A stretch of DNA of 46,742 nucleotides, from the IMG/VR virus record IMGVR_UViG_3300025942_000005, positions 1 to 46,742 of that record; one strand, written 5' to 3'. The stretch is from a virus. Within the stretch, counting starts at the first letter, position 1. Each line of letters begins with the position of its first letter. A program made the position numbers and the translations under genes. The notes below the pieces were generated by a model. That model saw nothing but the letters and a program-made list of their open reading frames with translations. It had not been told where the DNA came from and did not search any database. Below are positions 23,751 to 30,702 of the stretch, piece by piece.

Positions 23751-24241
23751 GACTGGCCTCGCAGCTTCGCGACCAGGGCGCTTCTCTTGCGTCGCCACTC
23801 AGCCGCGTGCTGCTCGCCGTATTCGTTCGGCTTCGCATCCTCCAGCAACGCGATGCACTCGGCGCGCTCCGCTCGCAGCCTTCCGATTTCGTCGGACTGC
23901 GCCGCCATGGTATTCCTGCCCATGTCAGCGGCCGTTCCGGCTATTTCGTTCTCCGCTCGCAGCCGCTCGTTTTCCAGGGCAAGCCTGTCCCAGTCGAGTT
24001 GCGCCGCCTTCAGCTCGTTCGCCAGCCGCTCGTTTTCGTCGCGCACGCTGTCCAACTTGGCACGCAGTTCGACGTTGGTCTCGACCTCCTCGCGTAGATC
24101 GGTCAGCAGCCGCTCGTTTTCGTCGGCGAGGGCGACCAGCACCGGATACGACCGCCTGAAGTAGTCGATCTTGCAGCCGCTTACGATTCGCCGCACCTGC
24201 GCGACCACTGCCGCAATCTCCTCCTTGCTCGGCGCGCTCAT
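23747..24241 (-). CDS. Coiled-coil accessory protein
   Basis: A 164-aa protein that is mostly one long coiled coil (residues about 35-125), with repeated ENERL units (ADENERLLTDL, RDENERLANEL, LENERLRAENE). The last 40 residues are a basic helix with EYGEQHAAEWRRKRSAL. The start at 24241 overlaps the upstream stop (ATGA). Similar coiled-coil proteins occur in many phage early operons; no role can be assigned. Confidence 0.6.
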   Translation of the reverse strand: MSAPSKEEIAAVVAQVRRIVSGCKIDYFRRSYPVLVALADENERLLTDLREEVETNVELRAKLDSVRDENERLANELKAAQLDWDRLALENERLRAENEIAGTAADMGRNTMAAQSDEIGRLRAERAECIALLEDAKPNEYGEQHAAEWRRKRSALVAKLRGQS

Positions 24242-24456
24242 GGCTGGCTTCCGCTTTCGATGCACGAGCAAGCGCCTGTCGCAGCCATCCGCCGAATGCA
24301 CCCGATCGAGTGCTGACCGCCGGAATAGCAGCACTCCTCGCATTGCGGGCCGTACGGATCAAATTTCTCGATCCCGGGGTATACACCGCCGCACTCTCCA
24401 CTTTCGTATTCCTGCTGTTCGAGAATCGCGGCCTCGAAATCGACGGGGCGGTTCAT
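24238..24456 (-). CDS. Small Cys-rich protein
   Basis: A 72-aa protein. A helical acidic N-terminus (VDFEAAILEQQEYES) is followed by CGG, CEECCYSGG, CIRR and CSC. The Cys pattern suggests metal binding. GGGAGG lies 9 nt before the ATG. Function unknown. Confidence 0.6.
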   Translation of the reverse strand: MNRPVDFEAAILEQQEYESGECGGVYPGIEKFDPYGPQCEECCYSGGQHSIGCIRRMAATGACSCIESGSQP

Positions 24457-24457
24457 A

Positions 24458-24568
24458 TCACTTCCCTCCCATCAGCCAGACGACCAGGCTCACCGGCCCG
24501 GCCAGCAGTCCCCACGCGCCGCACACGATGACGGCGAGCTCCAGCGGGCGTATGCGTGAAATGTTCAT
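24458..24568 (-). CDS. Small single-span membrane protein
   Basis: A 36-aa protein with a single hydrophobic helix over residues about 9-33 (LAVIVCGAWGLLAGPVSLVVWL). The ATG at 24568 overlaps the upstream TGA. It is too short for a confident family call. Small membrane proteins in early phage operons may alter the host envelope or exclude other phages, but nothing here shows it. Confidence 0.5.
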   Translation of the reverse strand: MNISRIRPLELAVIVCGAWGLLAGPVSLVVWLMGGK

Positions 24569-24822
24569 GGCTTCGTCTTCCTCGACACGCGTGTGGCCGC
24601 GTCGATGGCTCGCCTCGCCACGCACGCAGTGCAGTTGTCGCCACCTGTCCCTGCCCACGCTAGACAGAGGCCGCGTAACGTTCGCAGATACGGCGCGACA
24701 ACACGACGGATGTCGCGCCTTGCCTTTGACTGACCTTCCTCTCCGGCCATCCTGATCGCCCTCACGACCTCATCCCATTCAGGCATGACTAGACCCACGA
24801 TGGCTCGCTGTCGCGCGTCCAC
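24565..24822 (-). CDS. Hypothetical protein, paralogue of 35928 gene
   Basis: An 85-aa reading from GTG 24822. The ATG at 24786 is an alternative and is coupled to the stop of a 19-codon upstream ORF. The protein has ARRDIRRVVAPYL and ends RRAIDAATRVSRKTKP. The gene at 35928 has RRRIRRLIAPHL and LRAIDAATRAPKKART in the same order, so the two are paralogues. A Cys pair (CTAC) sits between the conserved blocks only in this copy. Role unknown. Confidence 0.55.
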   Translation of the reverse strand: MDARQRAIVGLVMPEWDEVVRAIRMAGEEGQSKARRDIRRVVAPYLRTLRGLCLAWAGTGGDNCTACVARRAIDAATRVSRKTKP

Positions 24823-24838
24823 ATAGAATTTCGTTCAT
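24779..24838 (-). CDS. Possible 19-aa leader peptide of leftward operon
   Basis: ATG 24838 has GAAGGG 6 nt upstream, the best ribosome-binding site at the head of the operon. The ORF is 19 codons and its stop overlaps the ATG at 24786 inside the next gene. It may be a leader that couples translation. There is no stalling motif that I recognise. Confidence 0.3.
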   Translation of the reverse strand: MNEILCGRATASHRGSSHA

Positions 24839-24868
24839 GTTCGTCCCTTCATCGGATACGGTTTCCCC
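24834..24868 (+). promoter_or_regulatory. Candidate promoter for HTH gene
   Basis: TTCATG (24834-24839), 17 bp, TACGGT (24857-24862), then 6 bp to the GTG start at 24869. The boxes are weak, but the geometry matches the stronger promoters before 25363, 38010 (minus) and 41160. The mRNA would be leaderless; no ribosome-binding site precedes the GTG. Confidence 0.4.
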
Positions 24869-25288
24869 GTGAGCGACCCGAAGCAGCCCGAGACGATGAC
24901 GCCGACAGCGATGCGCGCCCTGGCCGACAGGTTCGAGCGAGAAGCCGCCGACAAGCTGGCCCGCGCACGTCAGCTCCGCGGCGCGGCCGACACGATCGAG
25001 GCGATTCGGGCGATGGGGCCATTGACTACCGACAACGGTTATGTCACGGTTGCCCCTATGCCGTCAACCGAAACCGCAACAAAACATCCGGGGCCCGTCG
25101 CGAACGAGGGCGCAGCGTCGCGCATCGCCGCCGAGCTTGGCTATCCGAGCCTGAGCGACCTGGCTGATGCCCTGAAGGAGCCGTATCCGACGGTTCGCGC
25201 CTGGAATCTGAAGGGCAGGGGCATCCCCGGGCGGGTCCTGCCTGCCATCGAGCGTCTCCGGAAGTCTCGCAAGTCCGCGACGCGATAG
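24869..25288 (+). CDS. HTH DNA-binding protein, candidate phage repressor
   Basis: A 139-aa protein. The N-terminal half is a charged helix (residues about 10-55). The C-terminal half has a helix-turn-helix: RIAAELGYPSLSDLADAL then YPTVRAWNLKGRGIPG, the recognition-helix pattern S/PTVRAWNxxGRIP seen in CI- and Cro-type regulators. It lies between a leftward early operon and a rightward promoter that carries an inverted repeat, the usual place for a lysogeny regulator. There is no C-terminal peptidase domain as in lambda CI. It may be a repressor or a Cro-type protein. Confidence 0.65.
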   Translation: MSDPKQPETMTPTAMRALADRFEREAADKLARARQLRGAADTIEAIRAMGPLTTDNGYVTVAPMPSTETATKHPGPVANEGAASRIAAELGYPSLSDLADALKEPYPTVRAWNLKGRGIPGRVLPAIERLRKSRKSATR

Positions 25289-25301
25289 GGCGGTGCCGGG
25301 T

Positions 25302-25363
25302 CGATGCATTTTCTTGCACGAACCTCTTGCATCGGTTGTCACGGATGAGCTATAACCGATGCA
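25302..25363 (+). promoter_or_regulatory. Rightward early promoter with operator inverted repeat
   Basis: TTGCAT (25327-25332), 18 bp, TATAAC (25351-25356), then 6 bp to ATG 25363. TGCATCGGTT (25328-25337) and AACCGATGCA (25354-25363) form a perfect 10-bp inverted repeat that covers both promoter boxes. A third imperfect site, CGATGCATTTTCTTGCACG at 25302-25320, has the same half-site (CGATGCA / TTGCACG). This is a strong candidate for the operator of the adjacent HTH protein. Confidence 0.65.
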
Positions 25364-25530
25364 TGACGAAATGCGAATGCGGCCACGGCCTGAGCCGACA
25401 CGACACCGAGGACGGCCCGTGCAGCAAGTGCGAGTGCCTGGAGTTCTCACGCGATTCTGTATGCCCGCACTGCGGAGAGTTTCACGATCATGACGTTAGC
25501 GCCGACATCGCGGAGGAAGCCACATGGTGA
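25363..25530 (+). CDS. Small double zinc-ribbon protein, first rightward early gene
   Basis: A 55-aa protein with CECGHGLSRH, CSKCECLEF and CPHCGEFHDHD. The first block (C-x-C-G-H...H...C-x2-C) is a pattern seen in many phage miniproteins. ATG 25363 lies 6 nt after the -10 box, so the message is probably leaderless; ATG 25345 upstream lies inside the promoter. It is the first product of the rightward operon. It could be a regulator or antirepressor; no function is proven. Confidence 0.6.
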   Translation: MTKCECGHGLSRHDTEDGPCSKCECLEFSRDSVCPHCGEFHDHDVSADIAEEATW

Positions 25531-25676
25531 CCAAACTCGCTCCGTTGGTATCCGAGCCTACCGAGTCAGTCTCGGCGCTGATCGCCGCCATCGTCCGATT
25601 CGAGTCAGCGCCAGTCGACGAGTTCGAGGCGCCTACCAAGGTTGAGCGGCCGGTGGCCGCGGAAGGGATGGAGTGA
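25524..25676 (+). CDS. Small hypothetical protein
   Basis: A 50-aa protein starting at ATG 25524 with GGAGGAAG upstream. It overlaps the preceding gene (ATGGTGA) and the next start. The sequence is mixed hydrophobic and acidic (VSALIAAIVRFESAPVDEFEAP). No family is recognised. Confidence 0.5.
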   Translation: MVTKLAPLVSEPTESVSALIAAIVRFESAPVDEFEAPTKVERPVAAEGME

Positions 25677-26260
25677 TGAGCAAGGCAGGAGACGGAGACA
25701 AGAGGACAGTGGCGACCGATGCGCTGATGACGCTCGGTATGATCATCGGCCCCGAGGAGAAGCGCGACGCCATCCACCTGGCCGTGGAGCCTGTGATTGC
25801 CGGCGAGGCGCTGAGTCCTGGGGAGCACGTCACCGTAAGCAACGGCATTGCGACAGGAACCGAGGACGGGCAGGGGCTCGGGATTGTCGATCCGTTCCTC
25901 CCTGGCGTCGTCACCAAGGGCGATCGGTTCTGGTTCGTGATGTACCCGCGCCAGGTCCACAGCTTGCGCCACGTCTGGACACACCCTGCGTTCCCTGATG
26001 TCAGTTCACCCGTCGAGGACGCGAGCGAAAAGGCATCAGCAGAGAAGTGGCTGCGATGGTACGCGGACAAGCTCGATGTCGGGTTCAGGGACCTTGTTGA
26101 GTCGGCTGCCGTATTTCTGAAATACGGCGATTACATGGTCCGCGGCGGCACACTGGAGGGCGTGTCTACGAGCGAGGAGTTCTGGGAACAATACGCCGCA
26201 TACACCGGCGATGAGGTCCCCGAGGACAAGCGTGAAAACTTCTTCTCGTGCTCGTGCTGA
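25676..26260 (+). CDS. Conserved-type phage hypothetical protein ending in FFSCSC
   Basis: A 194-aa protein with two parts. Residues about 15-105 look beta-rich (RDAIHLAVEPVIAGEALSPGEHV, LGIVDPFLPGVVTKGDRFWFVMYP, SLRHVWTHPAF). Residues about 118-190 are helical (AEKWLRWYADKLDVGFRDLVES...) and end in ENFFSCSC. I associate this architecture with widespread uncharacterised phage proteins. GGAAGGG lies before the ATG. Two terminal Cys may bind metal or be lipid-modified. Function unknown. Confidence 0.65.
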   Translation: MSKAGDGDKRTVATDALMTLGMIIGPEEKRDAIHLAVEPVIAGEALSPGEHVTVSNGIATGTEDGQGLGIVDPFLPGVVTKGDRFWFVMYPRQVHSLRHVWTHPAFPDVSSPVEDASEKASAEKWLRWYADKLDVGFRDLVESAAVFLKYGDYMVRGGTLEGVSTSEEFWEQYAAYTGDEVPEDKRENFFSCSC

Positions 26261-26393
26261 CATGCGCAACTACGTGAGGCTGATCGGTTCCTGGCTGCGC
26301 GTCGACAACCGTACCGCCGTCAAGTTGCTCACCGTCGAGGAAGTCGAGTGCCTGCTCGTCGAGGCGCTGTGCCGAAAGGCGGCGTGGTCGTGA
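26232..26393 (+). CDS. Small hypothetical protein
   Basis: GTG 26232 is preferred because GAGG lies about 6 nt upstream; ATG 26262 is the alternative (43 aa) but has no ribosome-binding site. The product is basic at the N-terminus, then SWLRVDNRTAVKLLTVEEVECLLVEAL, a helical fold. It overlaps the next gene (GTGA). Confidence 0.45.
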   Translation: MKTSSRARADMRNYVRLIGSWLRVDNRTAVKLLTVEEVECLLVEALCRKAAWS

Positions 26394-26590
26394 ACGCCCG
26401 CGAAATCGACCTGACCGGCGCGTTCAAGGCCGACCACGCGGTCGGCACCGTCGGATTGCACGTCACGAAGCACGCCGGCTATTGGTCGATCGAGCGGCTT
26501 CGCGATGGGCATGTCGTCGAGAGCTACACCGGAGTGCTGACCATTGCGGACGCGCTGGACCGTATCGGCGACTGGATGCGGGCGGTATGA
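26390..26590 (+). CDS. Small hypothetical protein
   Basis: A 66-aa protein starting at GTG 26390 on the previous stop. It alternates strand and helix (HVTKHAGYWSIERLRDGHVVESY, then TIADALDRIGDWM). No family is recognised. The stop overlaps the next ATG (TATGA). Confidence 0.55.
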   Translation: MNAREIDLTGAFKADHAVGTVGLHVTKHAGYWSIERLRDGHVVESYTGVLTIADALDRIGDWMRAV

Positions 26591-26811
26591 TCATCATGGA
26601 TCTTACCGACGAGGACAAGCGGCAGCTCGGCATCCTGCAAGGCCGCGACAAGGACCCTGACGGAATCGCGCAGCACTACCGCGAGTGCGGCGCACGCGGG
26701 TACTTCGCACGTCGTGCGATTGAGTACGTGCATGCCGCTGGGTACCCACCGTTCGCGCTGGTGCGGATGCTCGAAAACTTCGCGCTCGACTGCGGAAATA
26801 CAGGAGACTGA
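26587..26811 (+). CDS. Small hypothetical protein upstream of annealing protein
   Basis: A 74-aa mostly helical protein (LTDEDKRQLGILQGRDKDPDGIAQHYRECG, then YFARRAIEYVHAAGY). It is coupled to the previous gene and ends 2 nt before the annealing-protein gene. An N-terminus at the second Met (26596) is possible. Function unknown; position suggests a recombination or early role. Confidence 0.55.
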   Translation: MIIMDLTDEDKRQLGILQGRDKDPDGIAQHYRECGARGYFARRAIEYVHAAGYPPFALVRMLENFALDCGNTGD

Positions 26812-26813
26812 CC

Positions 26814-27890
26814 ATGACCACATCGCTTGTTCCTGCTCCCGCGCCCATGCCTGATGCGGCGACCGTGCAGGAGGTTCTCCTGAGCGGCAACATCGCCAGG
26901 CTCACGCCAGCCGAGAAGATCGCCTACTACAACCGCGTCTGCGAGTCGCTGGGTCTCAACCCGCTTACCAAGCCGTTCGAGTTTCTCACGCTCAATGGCA
27001 AACAGGTCTTTTACGCCCTCAAGAGCTGCACCGAGCAGCTGCGGCAGATTCACGGCATCTCGCTGTCCATCGTCTCGCGTGAGGTCGTGGAAGGCTGCTA
27101 CATCGTAACGGCGAGGGCCGAGACGCGAACCGGTCGCACCGACGAGTCGATCGGCGCCGTGCCCATCGAAGGCCTCAAGGGTGAGGCGCGCAGCAACGCC
27201 ACCATGAAGGCCGAGACGAAGGCCAAGCGCCGAGTGACGCTGTCTATCTGCGGCCTCGGCATGCTCGATGAGACTGAGGTGGAATCGGTTGCGCCTTCGA
27301 CGAAGGGCCAGCGTCAGGACCGTATCGCGCCGCCGAAAGAGCCGCTGGCGTTGGCGCCTGCCACTGACGCGACCCTCGAAGCCGACCTAGAGGCATCCGT
27401 CGACGCCGGCATGGTCGAAGTGATCGACGCCAAGACTGGCGAGGTGACCAAGAAGCCTAAGGTGACCAAGCAGCAGCTTGCGATGATCCACGTCCTGAAG
27501 AAGGAAGGCCGCTGGGACGACAAGCGGTGGAAAGAGGAGTTGCAGAAGGCATACGGCACCGACTCGTCTGCGAACCTGACCAAAGAGCAGGCTGGGCACT
27601 GGATCGAGAAGCTCGAGAGAAAGCAGCGCGCCGTCGACGACCCGCACATGCAAGAGCTGATCGCAGAAGTCACGAGCGAGCCGCCTGCTGGTCTCATCAC
27701 CTTCGCCTCGCCCGAGCAGGTCGCCGAGATAGGCGTCGAGCTCAAGAGGCTGCGGTGGCCGAAGGAACGCACGGTCATGTACCTACAGTCCACCTACAAG
27801 TGCAGCGCCATCGGCGCGTTACAGCCAGGGCAGGCAACCGACTTCTTGAATGCGCTGATGCACCAACCTGATCCGGTTCGAAAGGAATAG
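26814..27890 (+). CDS. RecT/Bet-like single-strand annealing protein
   Basis: A 358-aa protein. Residues about 25-160 match the Bet/RecT plan. The segment YYNRVCESLGLNPLTKPFEF resembles the C...GLNP....I segment of lambda Bet. LNGKQVFYALKSCTEQLRQIHG follows, in the place of the substrate-binding segment. MKAETKAKRRVTLSICGLGMLDETEV then takes the place of the conserved core helix. A charged linker and a helical C-terminal region (about 200-358) follow. These proteins pair complementary DNA strands. SSB is 3 nt downstream, as in many phage recombination modules. No exonuclease gene adjoins it. Confidence 0.75.
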   Translation: MTTSLVPAPAPMPDAATVQEVLLSGNIARLTPAEKIAYYNRVCESLGLNPLTKPFEFLTLNGKQVFYALKSCTEQLRQIHGISLSIVSREVVEGCYIVTARAETRTGRTDESIGAVPIEGLKGEARSNATMKAETKAKRRVTLSICGLGMLDETEVESVAPSTKGQRQDRIAPPKEPLALAPATDATLEADLEASVDAGMVEVIDAKTGEVTKKPKVTKQQLAMIHVLKKEGRWDDKRWKEELQKAYGTDSSANLTKEQAGHWIEKLERKQRAVDDPHMQELIAEVTSEPPAGLITFASPEQVAEIGVELKRLRWPKERTVMYLQSTYKCSAIGALQPGQATDFLNALMHQPDPVRKE

Positions 27891-27893
27891 CCC

Positions 27894-28313
27894 ATGGGGA
27901 GCGTCAACAAAGTGATCCTAGTCGGCGCCCTTGGCGCCGACCCTGAGTTGCGTTACACGCCGAGCAACAAGGCCGTCTGCAACCTGCGCGTCGCCACGTC
28001 GGAGTCATGGAAGGACAAGAGCCTCGGCACGAGGCAGGAAAAGACCGAGTGGCACCGGGTCACGGTCTGGGGAGACATGGGCGAGAACTGCTCGAAGTAC
28101 CTCGCCAAGGGGCGGTCGGTCTACGTCGAAGGGCGCTTGCAAACGCGCAGCTACGACAAGGACGGGCACAAGCACTACGCCACGGATGTCATCGCCGAGA
28201 AGGTCGTATTCTTGGGCGGCGCTCGCGGTGAAGGCGCGGCGTCTGGGAAGGCTGACGAGTCTCCAGGTCAACAGGCAGACGCGCCCGTCTCTGACGACGA
28301 GATCCCGTTCTAG
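27894..28313 (+). CDS. ssb: Single-stranded DNA-binding protein
   Basis: A 139-aa SSB. The OB-fold is clear: [73 protein letters not shown] and [16 protein letters not shown] flexible Gly/Ala-rich linker leads to the acidic tip DDEIPF, the docking site for replication and repair proteins. It should coat single strands during phage replication and work with the annealing protein just upstream. Confidence 0.95.
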   Translation: MGSVNKVILVGALGADPELRYTPSNKAVCNLRVATSESWKDKSLGTRQEKTEWHRVTVWGDMGENCSKYLAKGRSVYVEGRLQTRSYDKDGHKHYATDVIAEKVVFLGGARGEGAASGKADESPGQQADAPVSDDEIPF

Positions 28314-28315
28314 CC

Positions 28316-28498
28316 ATGGCGCCACCTGACGGCACTGGCGAGGGTCACTTCAAGACGATCGCAGACGTGAAGGCAGCGGTCGCCGGCCACGAGAAGCGCC
28401 TGACGCAAGCCGAGTTGGACATCCTGGCACTGGCAGACCGCGTATTCGGAGGCCGCAAGACGAAGCGACCGCGCCGAAACCGTAACCCGAAGCGGTGA
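28316..28498 (+). CDS. Small basic protein, possible excisionase or DNA-binding factor
   Basis: A 60-aa protein 2 nt after ssb and just before the integrase region. The middle is a helix (IADVKAAVAGHEKRLTQAELDILALADRVF) and the end is strongly basic (GRKTKRPRRNRNPKR). Small basic proteins next to an integrase can be excisionases, but no winged-helix motif is clear. Confidence 0.5.
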   Translation: MAPPDGTGEGHFKTIADVKAAVAGHEKRLTQAELDILALADRVFGGRKTKRPRRNRNPKR

Positions 28499-28678
28499 TG
28501 AAACTACCACGTCCTGATTAGCAGGACGCTTCCGGCCGAACTGCCCGAAAGTCACGGGTTAGTCACAACAAACGCGCGGCACACATAGTGCCTACGCGGT
28601 GGTTCTGCTTGACGTAATGATGACGCAATCTTCCAACGACATTGTTGTCTAATGCACGGAATGCACTGACACGAGACC
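28499..28678. other. Intergenic region before integrase; hairpin and possible att/arm sites
   Basis: The 180-bp gap holds a perfect 7-bp stem (CGTCCTG 28510-28516 / CAGGACG 28522-28528, 5-nt loop) without a T-run. AGTCAC occurs twice, 11 bp apart (28550, 28561). A possible -10 (TCTAAT, 28648-28653) lies before the integrase. Such a region could contain attP, but no core site can be identified without the host junctions. Confidence 0.4.
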
Positions 28679-29707
28679 GTGACGCCAGACGCCCGCCGCC
28701 AGATCGTGCAGACGATCGCGACCCTACGTGCCCTACTGGACACGGACGAAGAGGGCGCGGCGCTCGAGCGCGTGACCGTCGGCGAGCTCTGGACGCGCTA
28801 CCTGGCGACGCTCCCAGCGAAGGAAGCTGAGCACTGGGTGCGGTCGATGATCTCGATGACGAAGCCGATCTTGGCGCGCATCGGGGAGTTCGCGGCGTCG
28901 TCCATCACGGTCCAGCATTGGGAGGACTACAGGGATGATCCGGCTATTCGCGCGCGGTTCTGCTCGACCAGCCGGAACCTGCACCTGAAGCGCATGTCGA
29001 CGTTCTTCGGCTGGGCGGTGCGGACGGGACGGATGGCGGCGAACCCGTGGAAGGACGTGAAGCGCGAGCGAGGCGCGCCGAAGCGGGAAACCGAGGTCAG
29101 CGCCGACGGGGAGGCGGCCGTGCTCGAGCGGTTCGACCCGGCGATGCAGGCGTTCATCATCGTGGCCGTCGACACGGCCATGCGGCGGGACGAGATCCGC
29201 CTGCTCGAATGGACGGACCTGGACATGGCTTCGGGGACCGTGACCATCCCGGCGACTAGGACGAAGACCAAGCGAGCTCGCGCCGGCCGGCTCACGTCCA
29301 GGGCCATTGAGGCGCTCCAGGCCGTGCCGAGGGTGCCCGGCTCGCCGTGGGTCTTCTGCAACCCGGAGACGAAGCGCCCGTGGCACCAGGCGACGATCAC
29401 GTCACGCTGGCGGCGGGCGGCCGACGAGGCGAAGCTTCAGCCAGCGGCCGGGGACAAGTCGGTCCGCCTGCATGATTTGCGCGGGACGGCCATCAGCCGC
29501 CTGCACCGGCTCGGGGCTCCAATTGGCGCCATCCAGAAGATCGCCGGCCATGCGTCGCTCACGACGACCGCCGGGTACATCCGCGTCAACTCGAAGGACA
29601 TCGAGGCCGCGCACGAGCTCCTCGAGCAGGCGACGCGCAAGGGGCCGCACCGCTCGTCCGTTACCGTCGCGAACCCTGTCGTAGCCGAAGCCATCCAACG
29701 AGGCTGA
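28679..29707 (+). CDS. int: Tyrosine integrase
   Basis: A 342-aa tyrosine recombinase. Residues 30-125 form the core-binding SAM-like domain. The catalytic set is visible: R169 in AMRRDEI, H265 and R268 in LHDLRG, H291 in AGHASLTTT, and Y300 in GYIRV. Lys in the TKTKRARAGR hairpin (about 195-202) fits the beta2-3 Lys. It inserts and removes the phage genome at an att site. GTG 28679 is the only suitable start. The N-terminal arm-binding domain of lambda Int is short or missing. Confidence 0.93.
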   Translation: MTPDARRQIVQTIATLRALLDTDEEGAALERVTVGELWTRYLATLPAKEAEHWVRSMISMTKPILARIGEFAASSITVQHWEDYRDDPAIRARFCSTSRNLHLKRMSTFFGWAVRTGRMAANPWKDVKRERGAPKRETEVSADGEAAVLERFDPAMQAFIIVAVDTAMRRDEIRLLEWTDLDMASGTVTIPATRTKTKRARAGRLTSRAIEALQAVPRVPGSPWVFCNPETKRPWHQATITSRWRRAADEAKLQPAAGDKSVRLHDLRGTAISRLHRLGAPIGAIQKIAGHASLTTTAGYIRVNSKDIEAAHELLEQATRKGPHRSSVTVANPVVAEAIQRG

Positions 29708-29773
29708 CAGCGTCAGACGGCCGATCTTCGCGACTTTCCTGTCGTGTAGGTAACCGTGAGGGATCGTGTGCTT

Positions 29774-29886
29774 CGATTTCGTGCCATTTCCACTTGACGA
29801 AGTTTCGAAATCGTGGCTTATGAAAGGTGCGACCAGATGAAGCCTCTGAGCCCGTCCCCGTCCACCGCCTCTCTGCATCTGGTCGC
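29774..29886 (+). promoter_or_regulatory. Candidate promoter with two inverted repeats
   Basis: TTGACG (29794-29799), 18 bp, TTATGA (29818-29823). CGATTTCG (29774-29781) and CGAAATCG (29806-29813) form a perfect repeat around the -35. GCGACCAGATG (29829-29839) and CATCTGGTCGC (29876-29886) form a second perfect 11-bp repeat just downstream. The first looks like an operator; the second may be an RNA hairpin or a recombination site. ACTTGACGAAGT here recurs at 40461-40472. Confidence 0.5.
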
Positions 29887-29997
29887 GCTTATGCGGGTCG
29901 CAGGCGGGGGCGGACTCAGCGGCTGCGCGCCCGAGTAGTGGCGCATTTTACGGAGGTTGGGGATGAATACTTCCACCAGGAATATCGCGCGTGAGGT
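29827..29997 (+). CDS. Possible 56-aa basic protein (weak)
   Basis: An open frame from GTG 29827, about 3 nt after the candidate -10 box. The middle is Arg-rich (RRRGRTQRLRAR) and the end looks protein-like (VVAHFTEVGDEYFHQEY). There is no ribosome-binding site. A competing 33-codon ORF from ATG 29837 also exists. The 308-bp gap 29708-30015 otherwise holds only the promoter elements and a short ORF. Confidence 0.25.
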
Positions 29998-30019
29998 TGT
30001 GTCTCGGAGGGCGCCGTGA
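29963..30019 (+). CDS. Possible 18-aa leader ORF coupled to next gene
   Basis: GGAGG lies 8 nt before ATG 29963. The 18-codon ORF ends with TGA at 30017-30019, overlapping the GTG start at 30016. It may carry ribosomes to the next gene. The sequence (NTSTRNIAREVVSRRAP) shows no stalling motif known to me. Confidence 0.35.
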   Translation: MNTSTRNIAREVVSRRAP

Positions 30020-30702
30020 GCGCGCCTACTTTCGACCGGGCCGTTTACGACAGGCTCCTTGCCCGCGGCCTCCCGTCGGGTCTCGGCGACACGGAACACG
30101 CGTGCATCATGGCGTGCCTGAACCTAGCCTGCGGCGGGACGCTCACCGACGCAGCTGAGTCGCCGTGCGTGCTACCGGCCGCGGCGCGATTCGCGATTCG
30201 GCTGAACGACGCAGCATGGTCGAGCGAGATGGCCAGGGCGGACGGCCTGCGCGACCTGGGACTGGCGCTGCTCGGGACGGCGCATCTCGATCGAAAGGTG
30301 TTTCTGTCGAATCTCACGCAGGCGACCATCCGCGAGGTCGTTCCGGTGTTCCTGCGGCGCGCGGGGCTGGAGGAACCGGCGAAGAGATGCGAGGCCGAGG
30401 GGACCGCGGAAGCAGCAGCGAGAGGAGCGCGATCCGCCGCCGCCGCCGCCTACGCCGCCTACGCCGACGCCGCCGACGCCGCCGCCGCCGCCTACGCCGA
30501 CGCCGCCGCCGCCGCCGCCGCCTACGCCGACGCCGCCTTCGCCGACGCCGCCGCCGCCGCCGCCGACGCCGCCGCCGCCGCCGCCGCCTACGCCGACGAC
30601 GCCGCCGCCGCCTACCGGAAGAAATACGGCGACGAGACGCTGATCCTGTCAGCGCGGATAGCTACTCGCATCCTGACAGAAATGAAGGCGGTGGTCCCAT
30701 GA
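30016..30702 (+). CDS. Phage protein with Ala/Tyr/Asp repeat tract
   Basis: A 228-aa protein from GTG 30016. The N-terminal 135 residues form a globular helical domain (CIMACLNLACGGTLTDAAESPCVLPAAARF, DGLRDLGLALLGTA). Residues about 140-198 are almost only Ala with Tyr and Asp (AAYADAADAAAAAYADAA), coded by GCC-rich tandem DNA. The last about 28 residues return to normal sequence (YRKKYGDETLILSARIATRIL). Related phage early proteins carry similar YA/DA tracts. The tract should be a long helix. Function unknown. Confidence 0.65.
   Translation: MSAPTFDRAVYDRLLARGLPSGLGDTEHACIMACLNLACGGTLTDAAESPCVLPAAARFAIRLNDAAWSSEMARADGLRDLGLALLGTAHLDRKVFLSNLTQATIREVVPVFLRRAGLEEPAKRCEAEGTAEAAARGARSAAAAAYAAYADAADAAAAAYADAAAAAAAYADAAFADAAAAAADAAAAAAAYADDAAAAYRKKYGDETLILSARIATRILTEMKAVVP
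30435..30613 (+). repeat. GCC-rich coding repeat (Ala/Tyr/Asp tract)
   Basis: About 180 bp made of GCC triplets with TACGCC and GACGCC inserts. It is nearly pure at the DNA level, unlike the older repeats at 12381, so recent slippage is likely. Length may vary between isolates and could be misassembled. Confidence 0.75.

Noticed and set aside
28510-28528. 7-bp hairpin as a rho-independent terminator
   Set aside because: The stem is perfect but no T-run follows, so a terminator call is not justified.
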